Part shown: positions 9,574 to 19,218 of the stretch, one piece after another
How positions within the stretch are numbered: the first letter of the stretch is position 1
Layout of the letters: the number at the start of each line of letters is the position of its first letter
NCBI RefSeq assembly: GCF_001598035.1
Contig: NZ_CP014835.1
Coordinates: forward strand, 1,396,501 to 1,460,500
DNA: 64,000 bases
Source: Streptococcus halotolerans
GTDB taxonomy: Bacteria; Bacillota; Bacilli; Lactobacillales; Streptococcaceae
Direction: 5' to 3'
Notes under the pieces: generated by a model
What the model was told of the DNA's origin: nothing
The model's input: only the letters and a program-made list of their open reading frames with translations
The model's database searches: none
Made by a program: the position numbers and the translations under genes

Positions 9574-10905
9574 TTATATCAGATGATGATTGGCATGTTT
9601 CTTTCGGCCATGCATGACATAATAAACGCTACTTGCAATGACAATTCCTATGGCACCACGAACGAAGTGCATTGGATTATCACCCCAAATCATTAAAAGA
9701 CTAATCACTACCGCTAATACTGGGATAACTGGACCAAATGGTACGCGGAAGACTACTTTTGCATCTGGTTCGTCTTTTCGTAATTTCATAACTGCTAGAG
9801 CAGTTGGGATGTATTGGAAGAAACGAAAGACTACACTCAAACCTGCCAAGGTTTCAAAAGAGCCTGTTAGTAAAAGTGCAATCGTAATCGCACTAGAAAT
9901 AGCAACTGCTACAACAGGAGCTGCATTTTTATTTTCTTTGGCAATCGATGCTGGAAGCAAACCTTCTTTAGCAATCGCAGCACCAAACCGCGGTACCATG
10001 ATAGATTCCCCCATATTTAATCCAGTAATTGAAATTAAAGCGCCAATCGAAACCAGCCAAGCGCCAACAGGGCCAATCATTTTAACAAATGCGTCTTGGA
10101 CAGGAGCATTGGTATCCATGATACCACCACCTAGCATGGCGATCGTTCCGCCGATAATCAACATGTATAAGACAGAAACAATACTAATTGATCCTAAAAT
10201 AGCACGTGGAACATTTTTTTCTGGATCCCGCATTTCACCTGCAACGATTGAGAGGGTTTCAAAACCAATAAAGCCATAGAAGATATAGACGGCAGTATTT
10301 GAGACAGCTCCTAATAAATTTGTTCCTGGTTCCAATTGAACAAAGGGTGTGAAGTTGGGTAGACCGTTCTTAATAAAGAATAGGGTACAGGCTGAGAAGG
10401 CAACGATTGGGATCAATTTAGCAATAGTTGCTGTAATGGTAAAGATTTTAGAAGTTCTCAAACCTGCAATATTCATCAGAGATAGCAGGATAACCAAAGC
10501 AATACTCAAAGGAATGTTGTATCCTTCAAATGCTGGAAAGGTGATAATGAACATCTTCGCAAAACCTGCTGCCATGGCCGCCCAGGCAAAGATGGTAACT
10601 GCCCATCCAAGAAAACCAACATTGAAACCAACGAAGTCACCAAAAGCGCGCTTCGAATATTGAAAAGCACCACCGTTTTTGCCAAAATACCCCGCAACTT
10701 CCGCAAAACAAACGGCTAACATGATGGTCAATATCGCTGTCCCAAACATGACAGCGATGGAAGCTGGACCAAGACCTTTATAAATTGACTGTGGCAAGAG
10801 AAAAATACCTGAACCAATAACGGCGTTTATCCCATAAAGAGTCGCACCACTCAAGCTAAACTTTGCTTTTTCTCTTTCTTGTTCATTCATATGATTTGAC
10901 GCCAT
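9574..10905 (-). CDS. APC-family amino acid permease, probable histidine importer
   Basis: Polytopic membrane protein of about 12 helices with the APC N-terminal signature (YGINAVIGSGIFLLPQ). The start is set at MASNHMNEQ (10905), preceded by AGGAGAG, rather than an in-frame ATG 12 codons earlier that lacks a ribosome site; this gives 443 residues. The family exchanges or imports amino acids by proton symport or antiport. Its position between hutD and hutH makes histidine (or histidine/glutamate exchange) the likely substrate, by inference from context only. Confidence 0.88.
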   Translation of the reverse strand: MASNHMNEQEREKAKFSLSGATLYGINAVIGSGIFLLPQSIYKGLGPASIAVMFGTAILTIMLAVCFAEVAGYFGKNGGAFQYSKRAFGDFVGFNVGFLGWAVTIFAWAAMAAGFAKMFIITFPAFEGYNIPLSIALVILLSLMNIAGLRTSKIFTITATIAKLIPIVAFSACTLFFIKNGLPNFTPFVQLEPGTNLLGAVSNTAVYIFYGFIGFETLSIVAGEMRDPEKNVPRAILGSISIVSVLYMLIIGGTIAMLGGGIMDTNAPVQDAFVKMIGPVGAWLVSIGALISITGLNMGESIMVPRFGAAIAKEGLLPASIAKENKNAAPVVAVAISSAITIALLLTGSFETLAGLSVVFRFFQYIPTALAVMKLRKDEPDAKVVFRVPFGPVIPVLAVVISLLMIWGDNPMHFVRGAIGIVIASSVYYVMHGRKKHANHHLI

Positions 10906-10958
10906 AATAATACTCTCCTTTTTTGTACATTTTGCGTTCAAATGTTAGCAATAAAGTC

Positions 10959-11001
10959 ATCAGGTGATTATCCCAGTGAATGACTGGATGCTCTACCTGA
11001 T
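10959..11001 (-). promoter_or_regulatory. Hairpin in the leader of the hut permease gene
   Basis: ATCAGGT (10959-10965) pairs with ACCTGAT (10995-11001), with an inner stem (ATCCCAGT with ACTGGAT). On the minus strand it is followed by TTTATT, so it may act as an attenuator about 50 nt before the permease start. The 264-bp gap between hutD and the permease holds nothing else that I recognise. Confidence 0.45.
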
Positions 11002-11169
11002 CAAAGGGATGTCATAAAATAAGTAGCGATGAGAAACTAAGTAGTCCTCATAAAATGTGTAAACAACTTTCATCAAGACGCAACCACAGCCATAGTCACT
11101 GTTTGATGCTAATCAATCATCGTTGGGACAGAAATCATAAGGGATTGACGATTACCTACAAGAATGACT

Positions 11170-11763
11170 TCACTTTTTCCATAATCCAGCCCAAACGGCA
11201 AGAGGACGATGATTTTCTTGGTGCTGACTGGGATGGATTTGGGCATCTGCTATCGATGAATCCATTTCCATAACTACCAAATGATTCTCTGCCAATGATA
11301 ACTTTTTGTGATTGTTCCAATAAATTGTAAGATCAGTAAGGGCATAAATCATTTCAACATCAGCCCTTTTAGGATTGTCCTTGGTCTCTGGCCAAATCGC
11401 TTGTAATTGCCCTTGGTAGTGATCATCAAAGATGAGATTCATATCTTGACAGGTGCCGCGACTAATGATCCGGCGATTTCCTTCAAATGCGTAAGGCTGG
11501 AAAGGAACCACAGTCGTTTCACGATTGTCATCAATGTCACTGAGAGTTATCGGCTTATCCAATGTCATGATAAGGCGATGATACCCTTCTAGTGAGGTAA
11601 AAGTTGTTTGTCTTATGGCTACTGTTGCAGTAGAAAGACGATAGGAAAACTGTCTTTTTCCATAATCGCCAGTTTCAGGATAAAGGTACAATTGTTGCGT
11701 TTTTCCACCTGACCAATCCGATAAAATATAGTCCGAAGGTTTTCTAACAGTTACGATTGTCAT
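11170..11763 (-). CDS. hutD: HutD family protein
   Basis: A 197-residue protein of the HutD family (cupin-like beta barrel), often found in hut operons. In Pseudomonas it has been proposed to limit the level of hut expression, perhaps by binding urocanate; the function in streptococci is unproven. Family features seen are the N-terminal WSGGKTQQLYLYPE and a central beta-rich region (YHRLIMTLDKPITL, PYAFEGNRRIISRG). It lies 21 bp downstream of fhs on the same strand. No catalytic motif is evident. Confidence 0.85.
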   Translation of the reverse strand: MTIVTVRKPSDYILSDWSGGKTQQLYLYPETGDYGKRQFSYRLSTATVAIRQTTFTSLEGYHRLIMTLDKPITLSDIDDNRETTVVPFQPYAFEGNRRIISRGTCQDMNLIFDDHYQGQLQAIWPETKDNPKRADVEMIYALTDLTIYWNNHKKLSLAENHLVVMEMDSSIADAQIHPSQHQENHRPLAVWAGLWKK

Positions 11764-11784
11764 CTCTTATCTCCTAGCATTGTC

Positions 11785-13458
11785 TTAGAATAATCCGGTA
11801 ATATTGCCCTCCTCATCAATGTCAATTTTTTCACTAGCTGGCACTTTAGGCAGACCAGGCATGGTCATAATCGCTCCTGTCAGAGCTACTATAAAGCCTG
11901 CTCCCGCAGATACCTTAAGCTTGCTGATTTTAACCGTAAAGTCCTTAGGTGCTCCCAGCTTTTTGGCATCATCGGAGAAAGAATACTGCGTTTTCGCCAT
12001 ACAAATTGGGTAATGCCCAAAACCTAGGCGTTCTAACTCAGCCATTTCTCGTTTGGCAGCTGGAGTTAGGCTAATGCCTTTACCTCCGTACACTTTAGTC
12101 ACAATCTTGGTTAGTTTTGTTTCAATGCTATCATCTTCATCGTAAACAAAGTTAAAATGATTGTCTTGCTCAGCTAGTTCAACAACTTTTTGAGCTAATT
12201 CACGACCTCCTTTGCCACCACTTGCCCAAACATCTGAAATCACTACGTCGACACCACGTTTGGCACAAGCATCATAAACAGCCTGTAATTCAGCATCCGT
12301 ATCCAGAGGGAATTTGTTAATAGCAACCACAGCAGGTAAACCATAAACCTCTTGAATATTTTCCAAATGTTTGTCGAGATTTGGCAGACCATCGATCACT
12401 GCTTGAACATTTTCGGTACCAAGGTCTGCTTTAGCGACACCGCCATGCATCTTCAATGCTCGGATAGTCGCTACCAAAACAACAGCTGAAGGACGTAAGC
12501 CTGACATGCGACATTTGATGTCAATAAATTTCTCAGCACCTAAGTCGGCCCCAAAGCCTGCTTCTGTGACTGCATAATCTCCATATTTCAAAGCTAGTTT
12601 TGTCGCAAGCACACTGTTACAACCATGAGCAATATTGGCAAATGGCCCTCCGTGAATAATAGCAGGTGTGTGTTCTAAGGTCTGAACCAGATTAGGATGA
12701 ATGGCATCTTTAAGCAGAGCTGCCATAGCGCCGCCAGCTTTTAAATCTTTAGCGGTAACTGGATTGCCCTCGTAATTGTAACCAATAATAATCTTTTCCA
12801 AACGTGCCTTCAGATCAGCTATATTTTCTGATAGACAAAGGATAGCCATGATTTCAGAAGCAACAGTAATGTCATAACCATCTTCACGAGGAACGCCATT
12901 AACCTTACCTTGCAAACCGTTGACAATATGGCGCAGTTGACGGTCATTCATGTCTACAACACGTTTCCAAGTAATACGTCTTGAATCAATGCCCAAATGA
13001 TTGCCTTGATGAATATGATTATCAATCAGAGCTGCCAATAGGTTATTAGCCACACCAATAGCATGGAAGTCACCGGTAAAGTGAAGGTTGATGTCCTCCA
13101 TAGGAACAACTTGGGCGTGCCCACCACCAGCTGCCCCGCCTTTTATCCCAAAAACAGGTCCTAAGGACGGCTCCCTAAGAGCGATAACAGCCTTTTTACC
13201 AATAGCAGTCAAAGCATCGACTAACCCAACTGAAGTCGTTGTTTTCCCTTCACCGGCTGGTGTTGGAGAGATGGCTGTCACCAGAATCAGCTTGCCATCT
13301 GATTTATCTTTAAGAGAAACTAGCTGCCGGGCGTCGATTTTGGCCTTGTATTTACCGTAATGACAGAGCACTTCTTCATCAATACCGACTCGGTTGGCAA
13401 CGTCACTGATCGGTTCCATAGTGACTGAATTTGCTATTTCAATATCTGATAAAACCAT
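11785..13458 (-). CDS. fhs: Formate--tetrahydrofolate ligase
   Basis: Interconverts formate, tetrahydrofolate and ATP with 10-formyl-THF, ADP and phosphate. The length of 557 residues is standard. The ATP-binding segment [14 protein letters not shown] is near residue 66 and the family signature regions ([30 protein letters not shown]) are intact. It sits in the hut operon directly after fchA, so it can take the one-carbon unit from formiminoglutamate. In the reverse direction it would yield ATP and formate, a plausible energy gain from histidine (inference). Confidence 0.97.
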   Translation of the reverse strand: MVLSDIEIANSVTMEPISDVANRVGIDEEVLCHYGKYKAKIDARQLVSLKDKSDGKLILVTAISPTPAGEGKTTTSVGLVDALTAIGKKAVIALREPSLGPVFGIKGGAAGGGHAQVVPMEDINLHFTGDFHAIGVANNLLAALIDNHIHQGNHLGIDSRRITWKRVVDMNDRQLRHIVNGLQGKVNGVPREDGYDITVASEIMAILCLSENIADLKARLEKIIIGYNYEGNPVTAKDLKAGGAMAALLKDAIHPNLVQTLEHTPAIIHGGPFANIAHGCNSVLATKLALKYGDYAVTEAGFGADLGAEKFIDIKCRMSGLRPSAVVLVATIRALKMHGGVAKADLGTENVQAVIDGLPNLDKHLENIQEVYGLPAVVAINKFPLDTDAELQAVYDACAKRGVDVVISDVWASGGKGGRELAQKVVELAEQDNHFNFVYDEDDSIETKLTKIVTKVYGGKGISLTPAAKREMAELERLGFGHYPICMAKTQYSFSDDAKKLGAPKDFTVKISKLKVSAGAGFIVALTGAIMTMPGLPKVPASEKIDIDEEGNITGLF

Positions 13459-13475
13459 GTTTTCTCCTTTATTAT

Positions 13476-14102
13476 TTAAACCATTTCAACGATTGTGTCA
13501 TAAATGTTATCTGCTAGGCTACAGCCTTTTTTAAGCAGTTCTTCCCCTTTTTGACGATAAGTTGTCACAAAAGCTTCATCCTTAATGCCAGATAAGTTTA
13601 TGAGAACGTTCAACCATGCTCCTTGTAAGCCTGCTTTGAGGTTTAAAGAGGCAACTCCCAAATCACTAGCCGCGTTGGTGTTTGATTTTCCGACAGCTTT
13701 TTGGGTTGTCTCCAAAGCTTCTACCATCAAGACCATCATGTCATAAGGAGACTGGGCTGCTTCTTTCAAAGCACTTTGCATAGCCGTCCGTCTGGCTGCT
13801 TTTTCATCATCGGTTTCCTTGGGCATGTCAAAGACTGCTGAAACTAAATTGAAAGCTTCGGTATCCTTATCAATGGCTACTAAGAGTTTATCTTGTAAAG
13901 CGCTACTCTTCTTGTGAACGTCTTCAATCTCATCTTGGAAGTCGGCATATTTTTTCTTTCCTAAGGTCAGTTCACAGACCATTTTCGTTAGGGAAATCCC
14001 ATTGGCCCCTGACAGCGCTGCAGCGGATCCGCCTCCTGGTGCGGGAGCATCTGATCCTAATACTTGAGCAAAATCTCTTACACTTAAATCAACTAATCCC
14101 AT
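13476..14102 (-). CDS. fchA: Formimidoyltetrahydrofolate cyclodeaminase
   Basis: Cyclises 5-formimino-THF to 5,10-methenyl-THF with release of ammonia. The 208-residue helical protein shows the family N-terminal motif [15 protein letters not shown] (about residues 17-31). It follows ftcD with a 9-bp gap. In mammals the two activities are fused in FTCD; here they are separate genes. The product feeds one-carbon units to folate metabolism and to the neighbouring Fhs. Confidence 0.93.
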   Translation of the reverse strand: MGLVDLSVRDFAQVLGSDAPAPGGGSAAALSGANGISLTKMVCELTLGKKKYADFQDEIEDVHKKSSALQDKLLVAIDKDTEAFNLVSAVFDMPKETDDEKAARRTAMQSALKEAAQSPYDMMVLMVEALETTQKAVGKSNTNAASDLGVASLNLKAGLQGAWLNVLINLSGIKDEAFVTTYRQKGEELLKKGCSLADNIYDTIVEMV

Positions 14103-14111
14103 AGAAACCTC

Positions 14112-15011
14112 CTATCCAAGTAGATGATTTTCCAAAACTTGTTTACTGTAATCAAAATCTTCAACCTGCAAGTAGTATTCAGCAACATCAACCAAAGCCT
14201 TAGCTGGAGCAAGTCCAATCACTTCAGAACCAATAATATTTACCCCGTAGCGCTTAGCTTCAAAACGAATGGTTTCAAAGGTTCGATAAAGTGGGCATTT
14301 TTCAAAATTAACCATGTTCATAGACACTTGGGCAATATGGCGATCTTCTAGCATGACACCGATGCCCTTACAGTATTTGTATCCACCACCTGAGCCTCGA
14401 ATAATTTTAGCTATTTTATTGGCAATATCAACATTGTCCGTATCCAAGTTTACATTGAAAGCTACAAGTGGCATACGCGCTCCTACTGCTGTCACTCCAG
14501 CTGTCGGATGGATTTTTCTATCGCCGTAATCTGGAGCCCAGTCATCTTCCAATAATTTTTCTGGCATGCCTTCAAACTGACCTTTACGAACCTTGGCAAG
14601 ATTTTGACGCTCTGGACGTGTCGCTGAATCTTCATAAAGGAAAATAGGAATACCAAGTTCACTGTTTATACGTTGGGCAACTTTTTTAGAAATGTCAATA
14701 CATTCAGCTGTGGTGATATCCTTAATTGGCACAAATGGGCAAACATCTGTCGCTCCCATGCGAGGATGTTCTCCCTCATGCTTGGTCATATCAATGTGTT
14801 CAGAAGCATATTTTACTAGCTGAAAGGCAACTTCTTGAATCGCTTGGTCATCGCCAACAAGGGTAAATACACTACGATTATGACTAGCATCCGAAGAATA
14901 ATCTAACAAGGTTACCCCAGCAATACTTTTAGCTGTCTCAACCAGACCATCAATAACGTCTTGATTACGTCCTTCAGAGAAGTTAGGAATACATTCAACA
15001 ATTTTTGCCAT
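14112..15011 (-). CDS. ftcD: Glutamate formimidoyltransferase
   Basis: Transfers the formimino group of N-formimino-glutamate to tetrahydrofolate, releasing glutamate. The 299-residue protein has the typical N-terminus (VECIPNFSEGRN) and conserved HPRMGATDVCPFVP and NVNLDTDN segments. It is the first gene after hutU in the minus-strand cluster, about 256 bp away, and is followed closely by fchA. Together with HutG it gives the cell two routes from formiminoglutamate to glutamate. Confidence 0.95.
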   Translation of the reverse strand: MAKIVECIPNFSEGRNQDVIDGLVETAKSIAGVTLLDYSSDASHNRSVFTLVGDDQAIQEVAFQLVKYASEHIDMTKHEGEHPRMGATDVCPFVPIKDITTAECIDISKKVAQRINSELGIPIFLYEDSATRPERQNLAKVRKGQFEGMPEKLLEDDWAPDYGDRKIHPTAGVTAVGARMPLVAFNVNLDTDNVDIANKIAKIIRGSGGGYKYCKGIGVMLEDRHIAQVSMNMVNFEKCPLYRTFETIRFEAKRYGVNIIGSEVIGLAPAKALVDVAEYYLQVEDFDYSKQVLENHLLG

Positions 15012-15100
15012 AACAATTTCCTTTCAAGTTATTGAGTTAATAGCGTCTTTTGAATCAACTTCGATAGAGCATCACGGTCGATTTGTCGTACTCAATGACA

Positions 15101-15178
15101 ATCAAAAGCAGACTGAACGACATTGATGAAGATAGAACTGAAAGTCATCAACTCAAGTCAACAACGTCTGCTTTTGAT
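15101..15178 (-). promoter_or_regulatory. Long inverted repeat between hutU and ftcD
   Basis: Thirteen-base perfect arms, ATCAAAAGCAGAC (15101-15113) and GTCTGCTTTTGAT (15166-15178), enclose a further GATGA/TCATC pairing. No T-tract follows at once. In the hutU-ftcD transcript it would form a stable structure and could set the relative expression of the two halves. Confidence 0.55.
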
Positions 15179-15250
15179 AGCCTATCAAGTACTGTCCGCG
15201 TCTTTTGGTTCCTTGTCTAACAGTTAATTCATGTGACTATACCAGTTTTT

Positions 15251-15264
15251 AGATAACGCTTACA
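15251..15264. promoter_or_regulatory. Candidate cre site (CcpA binding) between hutU and ftcD
   Basis: TGTAAGCGTTATCT on the minus strand matches the cre consensus TGWNANCGNTNWCA at all but the last base. It lies just after the hutU stop. Catabolite repression of hut genes by CcpA is known in other Firmicutes; binding here is inferred. Confidence 0.45.
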
Positions 15265-15267
15265 TTT

Positions 15268-17298
15268 TTATTTAAATAAAGTTGCCACTGCTGATGAAAC
15301 AAGGTCGTCATCAGCTAGGTATGGAATTGTAATGTGATCAGTGTCACCGTGCAAACGATTGTACTCAATAGCTGTTTCAATAGCATGGTCATTTCGTGCC
15401 CAGTTACGTCTTGCAACACCGCCCATGGTATCCCAAGCAATCGCTGACTTAACAATCTCATCAACACGTTCGCTACCATCTAAGACTAAGCCAAAGCCAC
15501 CGTTAATAGCTTTACCAATACCAGTACCACCGCCGTTATGAAGGGCAACCAAACTCATACCACGCGCAGCATTACCAGCATAACACTGAACTGCCATGTC
15601 GCAAGTAACGTTTGAACCGTCTTTAATATTTGAGGTTTCGCGGAAAGGTGCATCTGTTCCAGAGACATCATGATGGTCTCGACCAATCATGACTGGACCA
15701 ATCTTACCTTCACGGACTAATTCATTAAATTTAAGGGCAATATTGACGCGTCCTAAACAGTCTTGGTATAAAATACGCGCCTGTGTACCAACAACCAATT
15801 GATTTTTCTCAGCATCACGAATCCAGTTGTAGTTATCTCGATCTTGGTAGCGACGATTTGGATCAATGGCTTCCATGGCAGCATGGTCAGTCGCAACCAA
15901 GTCATCATGATTGCCACTCAAGCAAACCCAGCGGAATGGACCGTAACCATAGTCAAACAACATCGGACCCATGATGTCTTCTACGTAGGATGGCCAGATA
16001 AAGCCATCTTTATCATCAATACCATTTTTAGAAATTTCTTTGACACCTGAGTCGTAAACAGATTTCATAAAGGCATTACCATAGTCAAAGAAGTAAGTTC
16101 CATTTGAAGTTAGTGTCTTAATGGCTTCGAAATGGCGGTTTAAGGTGTCATCAACCATCTTGCGGAAGGTTTCCTTATCTTCAGCCAATAGTTGAGTTCT
16201 TTCATCAAAGGTGATCCCTGCTGGACAATAACCACCGTCATACACATTGTGACAGGACGTTTGATCTGACAGCAGATCAACGTGAATACCTTCTTCATTG
16301 ACATACTCAAGCAAATCAACAATATTGCCATGATAGGCAATGGAAGTCGACTCCTTAGCGTCAAGCGCTTTTTGAGCCAATGTTAGAGCTTCTTCTGGAG
16401 TTTCTGCAATTTGGCTGACCCAACCTTGAGAATGACGTGTCTCGATACGAGATTGATCGACTTCTGCCACAATTGCTACCGCTTTGGCAATCTCAGCAGC
16501 CTTGCCCTGTGCGCCACTCATACCACCTAAACCAGATGAGATAAAGAGTTTACCAGTCAAATCGCCATCATCTGCTACACCAAGTTTTAAACGACCGGCA
16601 TTCAAAAGAGTATTAAAAGTACCATGGACAATCCCCTGAGGTCCTATGTACATCCAACCCCCAGCAGTCATTTGTCCATAATTGGTAACCCCCATTTCTT
16701 CAGCGATTTCCCAATCCTTCATATTGTCATATTCGCCAACCAAAAGTCCATTGGTAATAATAACACGAGGAGCCTCCGGTTTTGAATGGAACAAGCCGAC
16801 AGGGTGACCTGATTCAACAACCAAAGTTTGATCTTCAGTCATCACTTCAAGGTATTTTTTGATGAGCTGGTACTGCATCCAGTTGGCACAAACAGACCCT
16901 GTTTCTCCATAGGTAACTAATTCATAAGGATAAAGGGCAATTTCAAAACTCAAGTTATTGTCAATCATAACCTGCATGGCTTTAGCTGCTGTGCAATTTC
17001 CCTTGTAATCATCGATTGGTTTGCCATAAATGCGTTCTTTAGGTCTCCAACGATAGCCATAAATACGACCTCGCGTTTTGAGTTCTTCCAAGAATTCTGG
17101 AATCACTTCTTCGTGAAATTTTTTAGGAACATATCGTAACGCATTTTTCAAAGCGAGTTCAGTTTGCGCTTGAGTTAAACGAAAACCTCTATCGGGTGCG
17201 CGTCGAATACCGTCTTGAAATACCGTCTTCTCAGGTAGCACATCATCTAATTTAACTGTCATTGCTGATGCAATGTCTGCTTCACTAAAATATGACAT
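15268..17298 (-). CDS. hutU: Urocanate hydratase
   Basis: Adds water to urocanate to give 4-imidazolone-5-propionate, using tightly bound NAD. At 676 residues it is the long form found in streptococci and some other bacteria; the more familiar form is near 555. The NAD-binding region (SSGLGGMSGAQGKAAEIAKA) and the C-terminal active-site region (CYAGNAARGMSLVALHNGGG) are intact. It is the first gene of the minus-strand hut cluster, divergent from hutI, with a GAGGAGG ribosome site. Confidence 0.97.
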   Translation of the reverse strand: MSYFSEADIASAMTVKLDDVLPEKTVFQDGIRRAPDRGFRLTQAQTELALKNALRYVPKKFHEEVIPEFLEELKTRGRIYGYRWRPKERIYGKPIDDYKGNCTAAKAMQVMIDNNLSFEIALYPYELVTYGETGSVCANWMQYQLIKKYLEVMTEDQTLVVESGHPVGLFHSKPEAPRVIITNGLLVGEYDNMKDWEIAEEMGVTNYGQMTAGGWMYIGPQGIVHGTFNTLLNAGRLKLGVADDGDLTGKLFISSGLGGMSGAQGKAAEIAKAVAIVAEVDQSRIETRHSQGWVSQIAETPEEALTLAQKALDAKESTSIAYHGNIVDLLEYVNEEGIHVDLLSDQTSCHNVYDGGYCPAGITFDERTQLLAEDKETFRKMVDDTLNRHFEAIKTLTSNGTYFFDYGNAFMKSVYDSGVKEISKNGIDDKDGFIWPSYVEDIMGPMLFDYGYGPFRWVCLSGNHDDLVATDHAAMEAIDPNRRYQDRDNYNWIRDAEKNQLVVGTQARILYQDCLGRVNIALKFNELVREGKIGPVMIGRDHHDVSGTDAPFRETSNIKDGSNVTCDMAVQCYAGNAARGMSLVALHNGGGTGIGKAINGGFGLVLDGSERVDEIVKSAIAWDTMGGVARRNWARNDHAIETAIEYNRLHGDTDHITIPYLADDDLVSSAVATLFK

Positions 17299-17426
17299 AA
17301 AAACGCCTCCTCAAAATATTATTGTCGATGATAGTTTAACAATGGATGGTCAATAAAAAGTCTTTTTATGAGGAACCTAGCTAAAAAGATAAAAAAAGAT
17401 GCTACTCAGGCTTTTTTGACTAAAAT

Positions 17427-17455
17427 TTGACGCTTTATGGGTAATCTAATAGTAT
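17427..17455 (+). promoter_or_regulatory. Promoter of hutI
   Basis: TTGACG (17427-17432), a 17-bp spacer and TAGTAT (17450-17455), 33 bp before the hutI ATG with AAGGAGG between. The 190-bp divergent hutU-hutI region must also hold the hutU promoter, for which no clear match was found. Confidence 0.65.
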
Positions 17456-17488
17456 TAACTCATACAATCAACTATAAGGAGGTTTTAC

Positions 17489-18754
17489 ATGGTTGCTGAT
17501 ATTTTACTCACGCATTTCAATCAGGTTTTCTGTCCAAATGATCCAGGACACCCTCTCTTCGGTCAGGAAATGAATGATACCCAAATCCTTGAAGACGGAT
17601 ATATTGCTATAAAAGATGGCCTTATTCTAGCCGTTGGGTCAGGTCAACCTGACGCTTCTTTGATCGGTCCAGAAACGGTGACCCACTCTTATGAAGGGAA
17701 AATTGCAACTCCAGGCATCATCGATTGCCACACCCATCTTGTTTATGGAGGCAGCAGAGAACATGAATTTGCTAAGAAATTAGCTGGCGTTTCTTATTTG
17801 GACATTCTGGCACAAGGCGGAGGAATTTTAAGTACCGTTAGAGCGACCAGAGAAGCTAGTTTCGACACTCTTTATCAAAAATCCAAGAAACTATTGGACT
17901 ATATGCTACTGCATGGGGTTACGACTGTCGAAGCTAAAAGTGGGTATGGCTTAAATTGGGAAACTGAAAAACGGCAACTCGATGTTGTTGCCGCCCTCAA
18001 TAAAGACCATCCGATTGATCTCGTTTCGACCTTCATGGCAGCACATGCTATCCCAGAAGAATACAAAGGCAAGAGTCAAGCCTATCTAGATCTCATCGTT
18101 GAGGAGATGCTTCCAGCGGTTAAAGAAGATAATCTAGCAGAATTCTGTGATGTCTTTTGTGAAAAAAATGTTTTTACTGCTGAGGAATCTCACTATTTAT
18201 TAAGCAAGGCCAAGGAAATGGGCTTTAAACTTCGTATTCATGCCGATGAGATTGCCTCCATTGGAGGTGTAGATGTGGCAGCTGAACTTGGTGCAACCAG
18301 TGCAGAGCACCTGATGATGGCAACAGATGAAGGTATTGCCAAAATGAGCGAAGCCAAGGTTATTGGGAATTTGCTGCCAGCAACAACCTTTAGCCTCATG
18401 GAAGACACCTACGCTCCAGCTCGCAAAATGATTAACAAGGGTATGGCTATCACACTTTCTACCGACAGTAATCCTGGCAGCTGTCCAACCGCTAATATGC
18501 AATTTGCTATGCAACTTGGCTGTTTCATGATGGGGCTAACTCCCGTAGAAGTTTTAAACGCTGCCACTATCAATGCTGCTTATTCGGTTAATCGCCAAGA
18601 TAGCGTTGGTAGCTTCACAGTTGGAAAAGATGCCGATATTGCTATTTTTGATGCACCAAACATCGACTACCCATTCTATTTCTTTGCTACCAATTTAATC
18701 CATCAAGTTTATAAAAAAGGTCAATTAATGGTAGATAAAGGACGGATTGTTTAA
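17489..18754 (+). CDS. hutI: Imidazolonepropionase
   Basis: Amidohydrolase-superfamily enzyme that hydrolyses imidazolone-5-propionate to N-formimino-L-glutamate. Metal-site motifs are present: [16 protein letters not shown] (about residue 76), a mid-protein AHAIPE, IHADE (about 250) and the late Asp in [11 protein letters not shown]. The length of 421 residues is standard. AAGGAGG precedes the ATG. It is transcribed away from the rest of the hut genes and ends in its own terminator. Confidence 0.96.
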   Translation: MVADILLTHFNQVFCPNDPGHPLFGQEMNDTQILEDGYIAIKDGLILAVGSGQPDASLIGPETVTHSYEGKIATPGIIDCHTHLVYGGSREHEFAKKLAGVSYLDILAQGGGILSTVRATREASFDTLYQKSKKLLDYMLLHGVTTVEAKSGYGLNWETEKRQLDVVAALNKDHPIDLVSTFMAAHAIPEEYKGKSQAYLDLIVEEMLPAVKEDNLAEFCDVFCEKNVFTAEESHYLLSKAKEMGFKLRIHADEIASIGGVDVAAELGATSAEHLMMATDEGIAKMSEAKVIGNLLPATTFSLMEDTYAPARKMINKGMAITLSTDSNPGSCPTANMQFAMQLGCFMMGLTPVEVLNAATINAAYSVNRQDSVGSFTVGKDADIAIFDAPNIDYPFYFFATNLIHQVYKKGQLMVDKGRIV

Positions 18755-18768
18755 ATGGAATCAAGCCT

Positions 18769-18803
18769 AAAAGGAGTTTAAGAAATGCCTAAACTCCTTT
18801 TTT
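18769..18803 (+). terminator. Intrinsic terminator after hutI
   Basis: AAAGGAGTTTA pairs with TAAACTCCTTT across a 9-nt loop, followed by a T-run. Confidence 0.9.
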
Positions 18804-18865
18804 CCTGCTTTATTTTCACATTATTCAGGCTAAATGTGTTAGCGCCATCAAGATAATATTTCAAC

Positions 18866-18894
18866 TTGACTCAAAAAGAGTTTTAAGGTAGAAT
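18866..18894 (+). promoter_or_regulatory. Promoter of tRNA-Cys
   Basis: TTGACT (18866-18871), a 17-bp spacer and TAGAAT (18889-18894), 12 bp before the mature tRNA 5' end. Confidence 0.75.
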
Positions 18895-18906
18895 ATAGTT
18901 TGTTAT

Positions 18907-18976
18907 GGCGGTATAGCCAAGTGGTAAGGCACGGCTCTGCAAAAGCTTGATCGTCGGTTCAAATCCGTCTACCGCC
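18907..18976 (+). tRNA. tRNA-Cys (anticodon GCA)
   Basis: Cloverleaf elements are visible: acceptor stem GGCGGTA/TACCGCC, anticodon loop CTGCAAA with GCA at the centre, and a T-arm with GGTTCAAATCC. CCA is not encoded. It stands alone, with its own promoter and a terminator at 19014-19036. Confidence 0.95.
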
Positions 18977-19013
18977 TTTTTATACCTGATTTAACAGGAA
19001 TTAACCGAATGAA

Positions 19014-19036
19014 AGCCCGTAAAATCGGGCTTTTTT
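19014..19036 (+). terminator. Terminator downstream of tRNA-Cys
   Basis: AGCCCG, a 6-nt loop and CGGGCT followed by TTTTTT. Outside it CCGAATG (19005-19011) and a later CATTCGG form a second inverted pair. The 180 bp between here and the IS30 element hold no confident gene. Confidence 0.85.
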
Positions 19037-19218
19037 GCTTTTCTCGTTCGGTTACATTCGGCTAAATATTTAAAAGTTGGTGGGCAAAGGGTATAACTTA
19101 CTTGAACACCTCGCCCAAAAACTTTTCAAGCGTTATCACTTCGACAGTCTCACTATTTGAGATAGGGTCGTTTGGCATCCAATTGTTTTTTTTAAAAATT
19201 TAAGTCCATGTTTTTTCC

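Noticed and set aside
9638-10279. 213-codon open frame on the plus strand opposite the permease
   Set aside because: It is antisense to a clear 12-helix permease, lacks a ribosome site and has the composition expected of a mirrored membrane-protein gene.
15268-17298. HutU as a fusion protein because of its 676-residue length
   Set aside because: The extra length is spread through the protein and this long form is usual for streptococcal urocanases; no second domain is seen.
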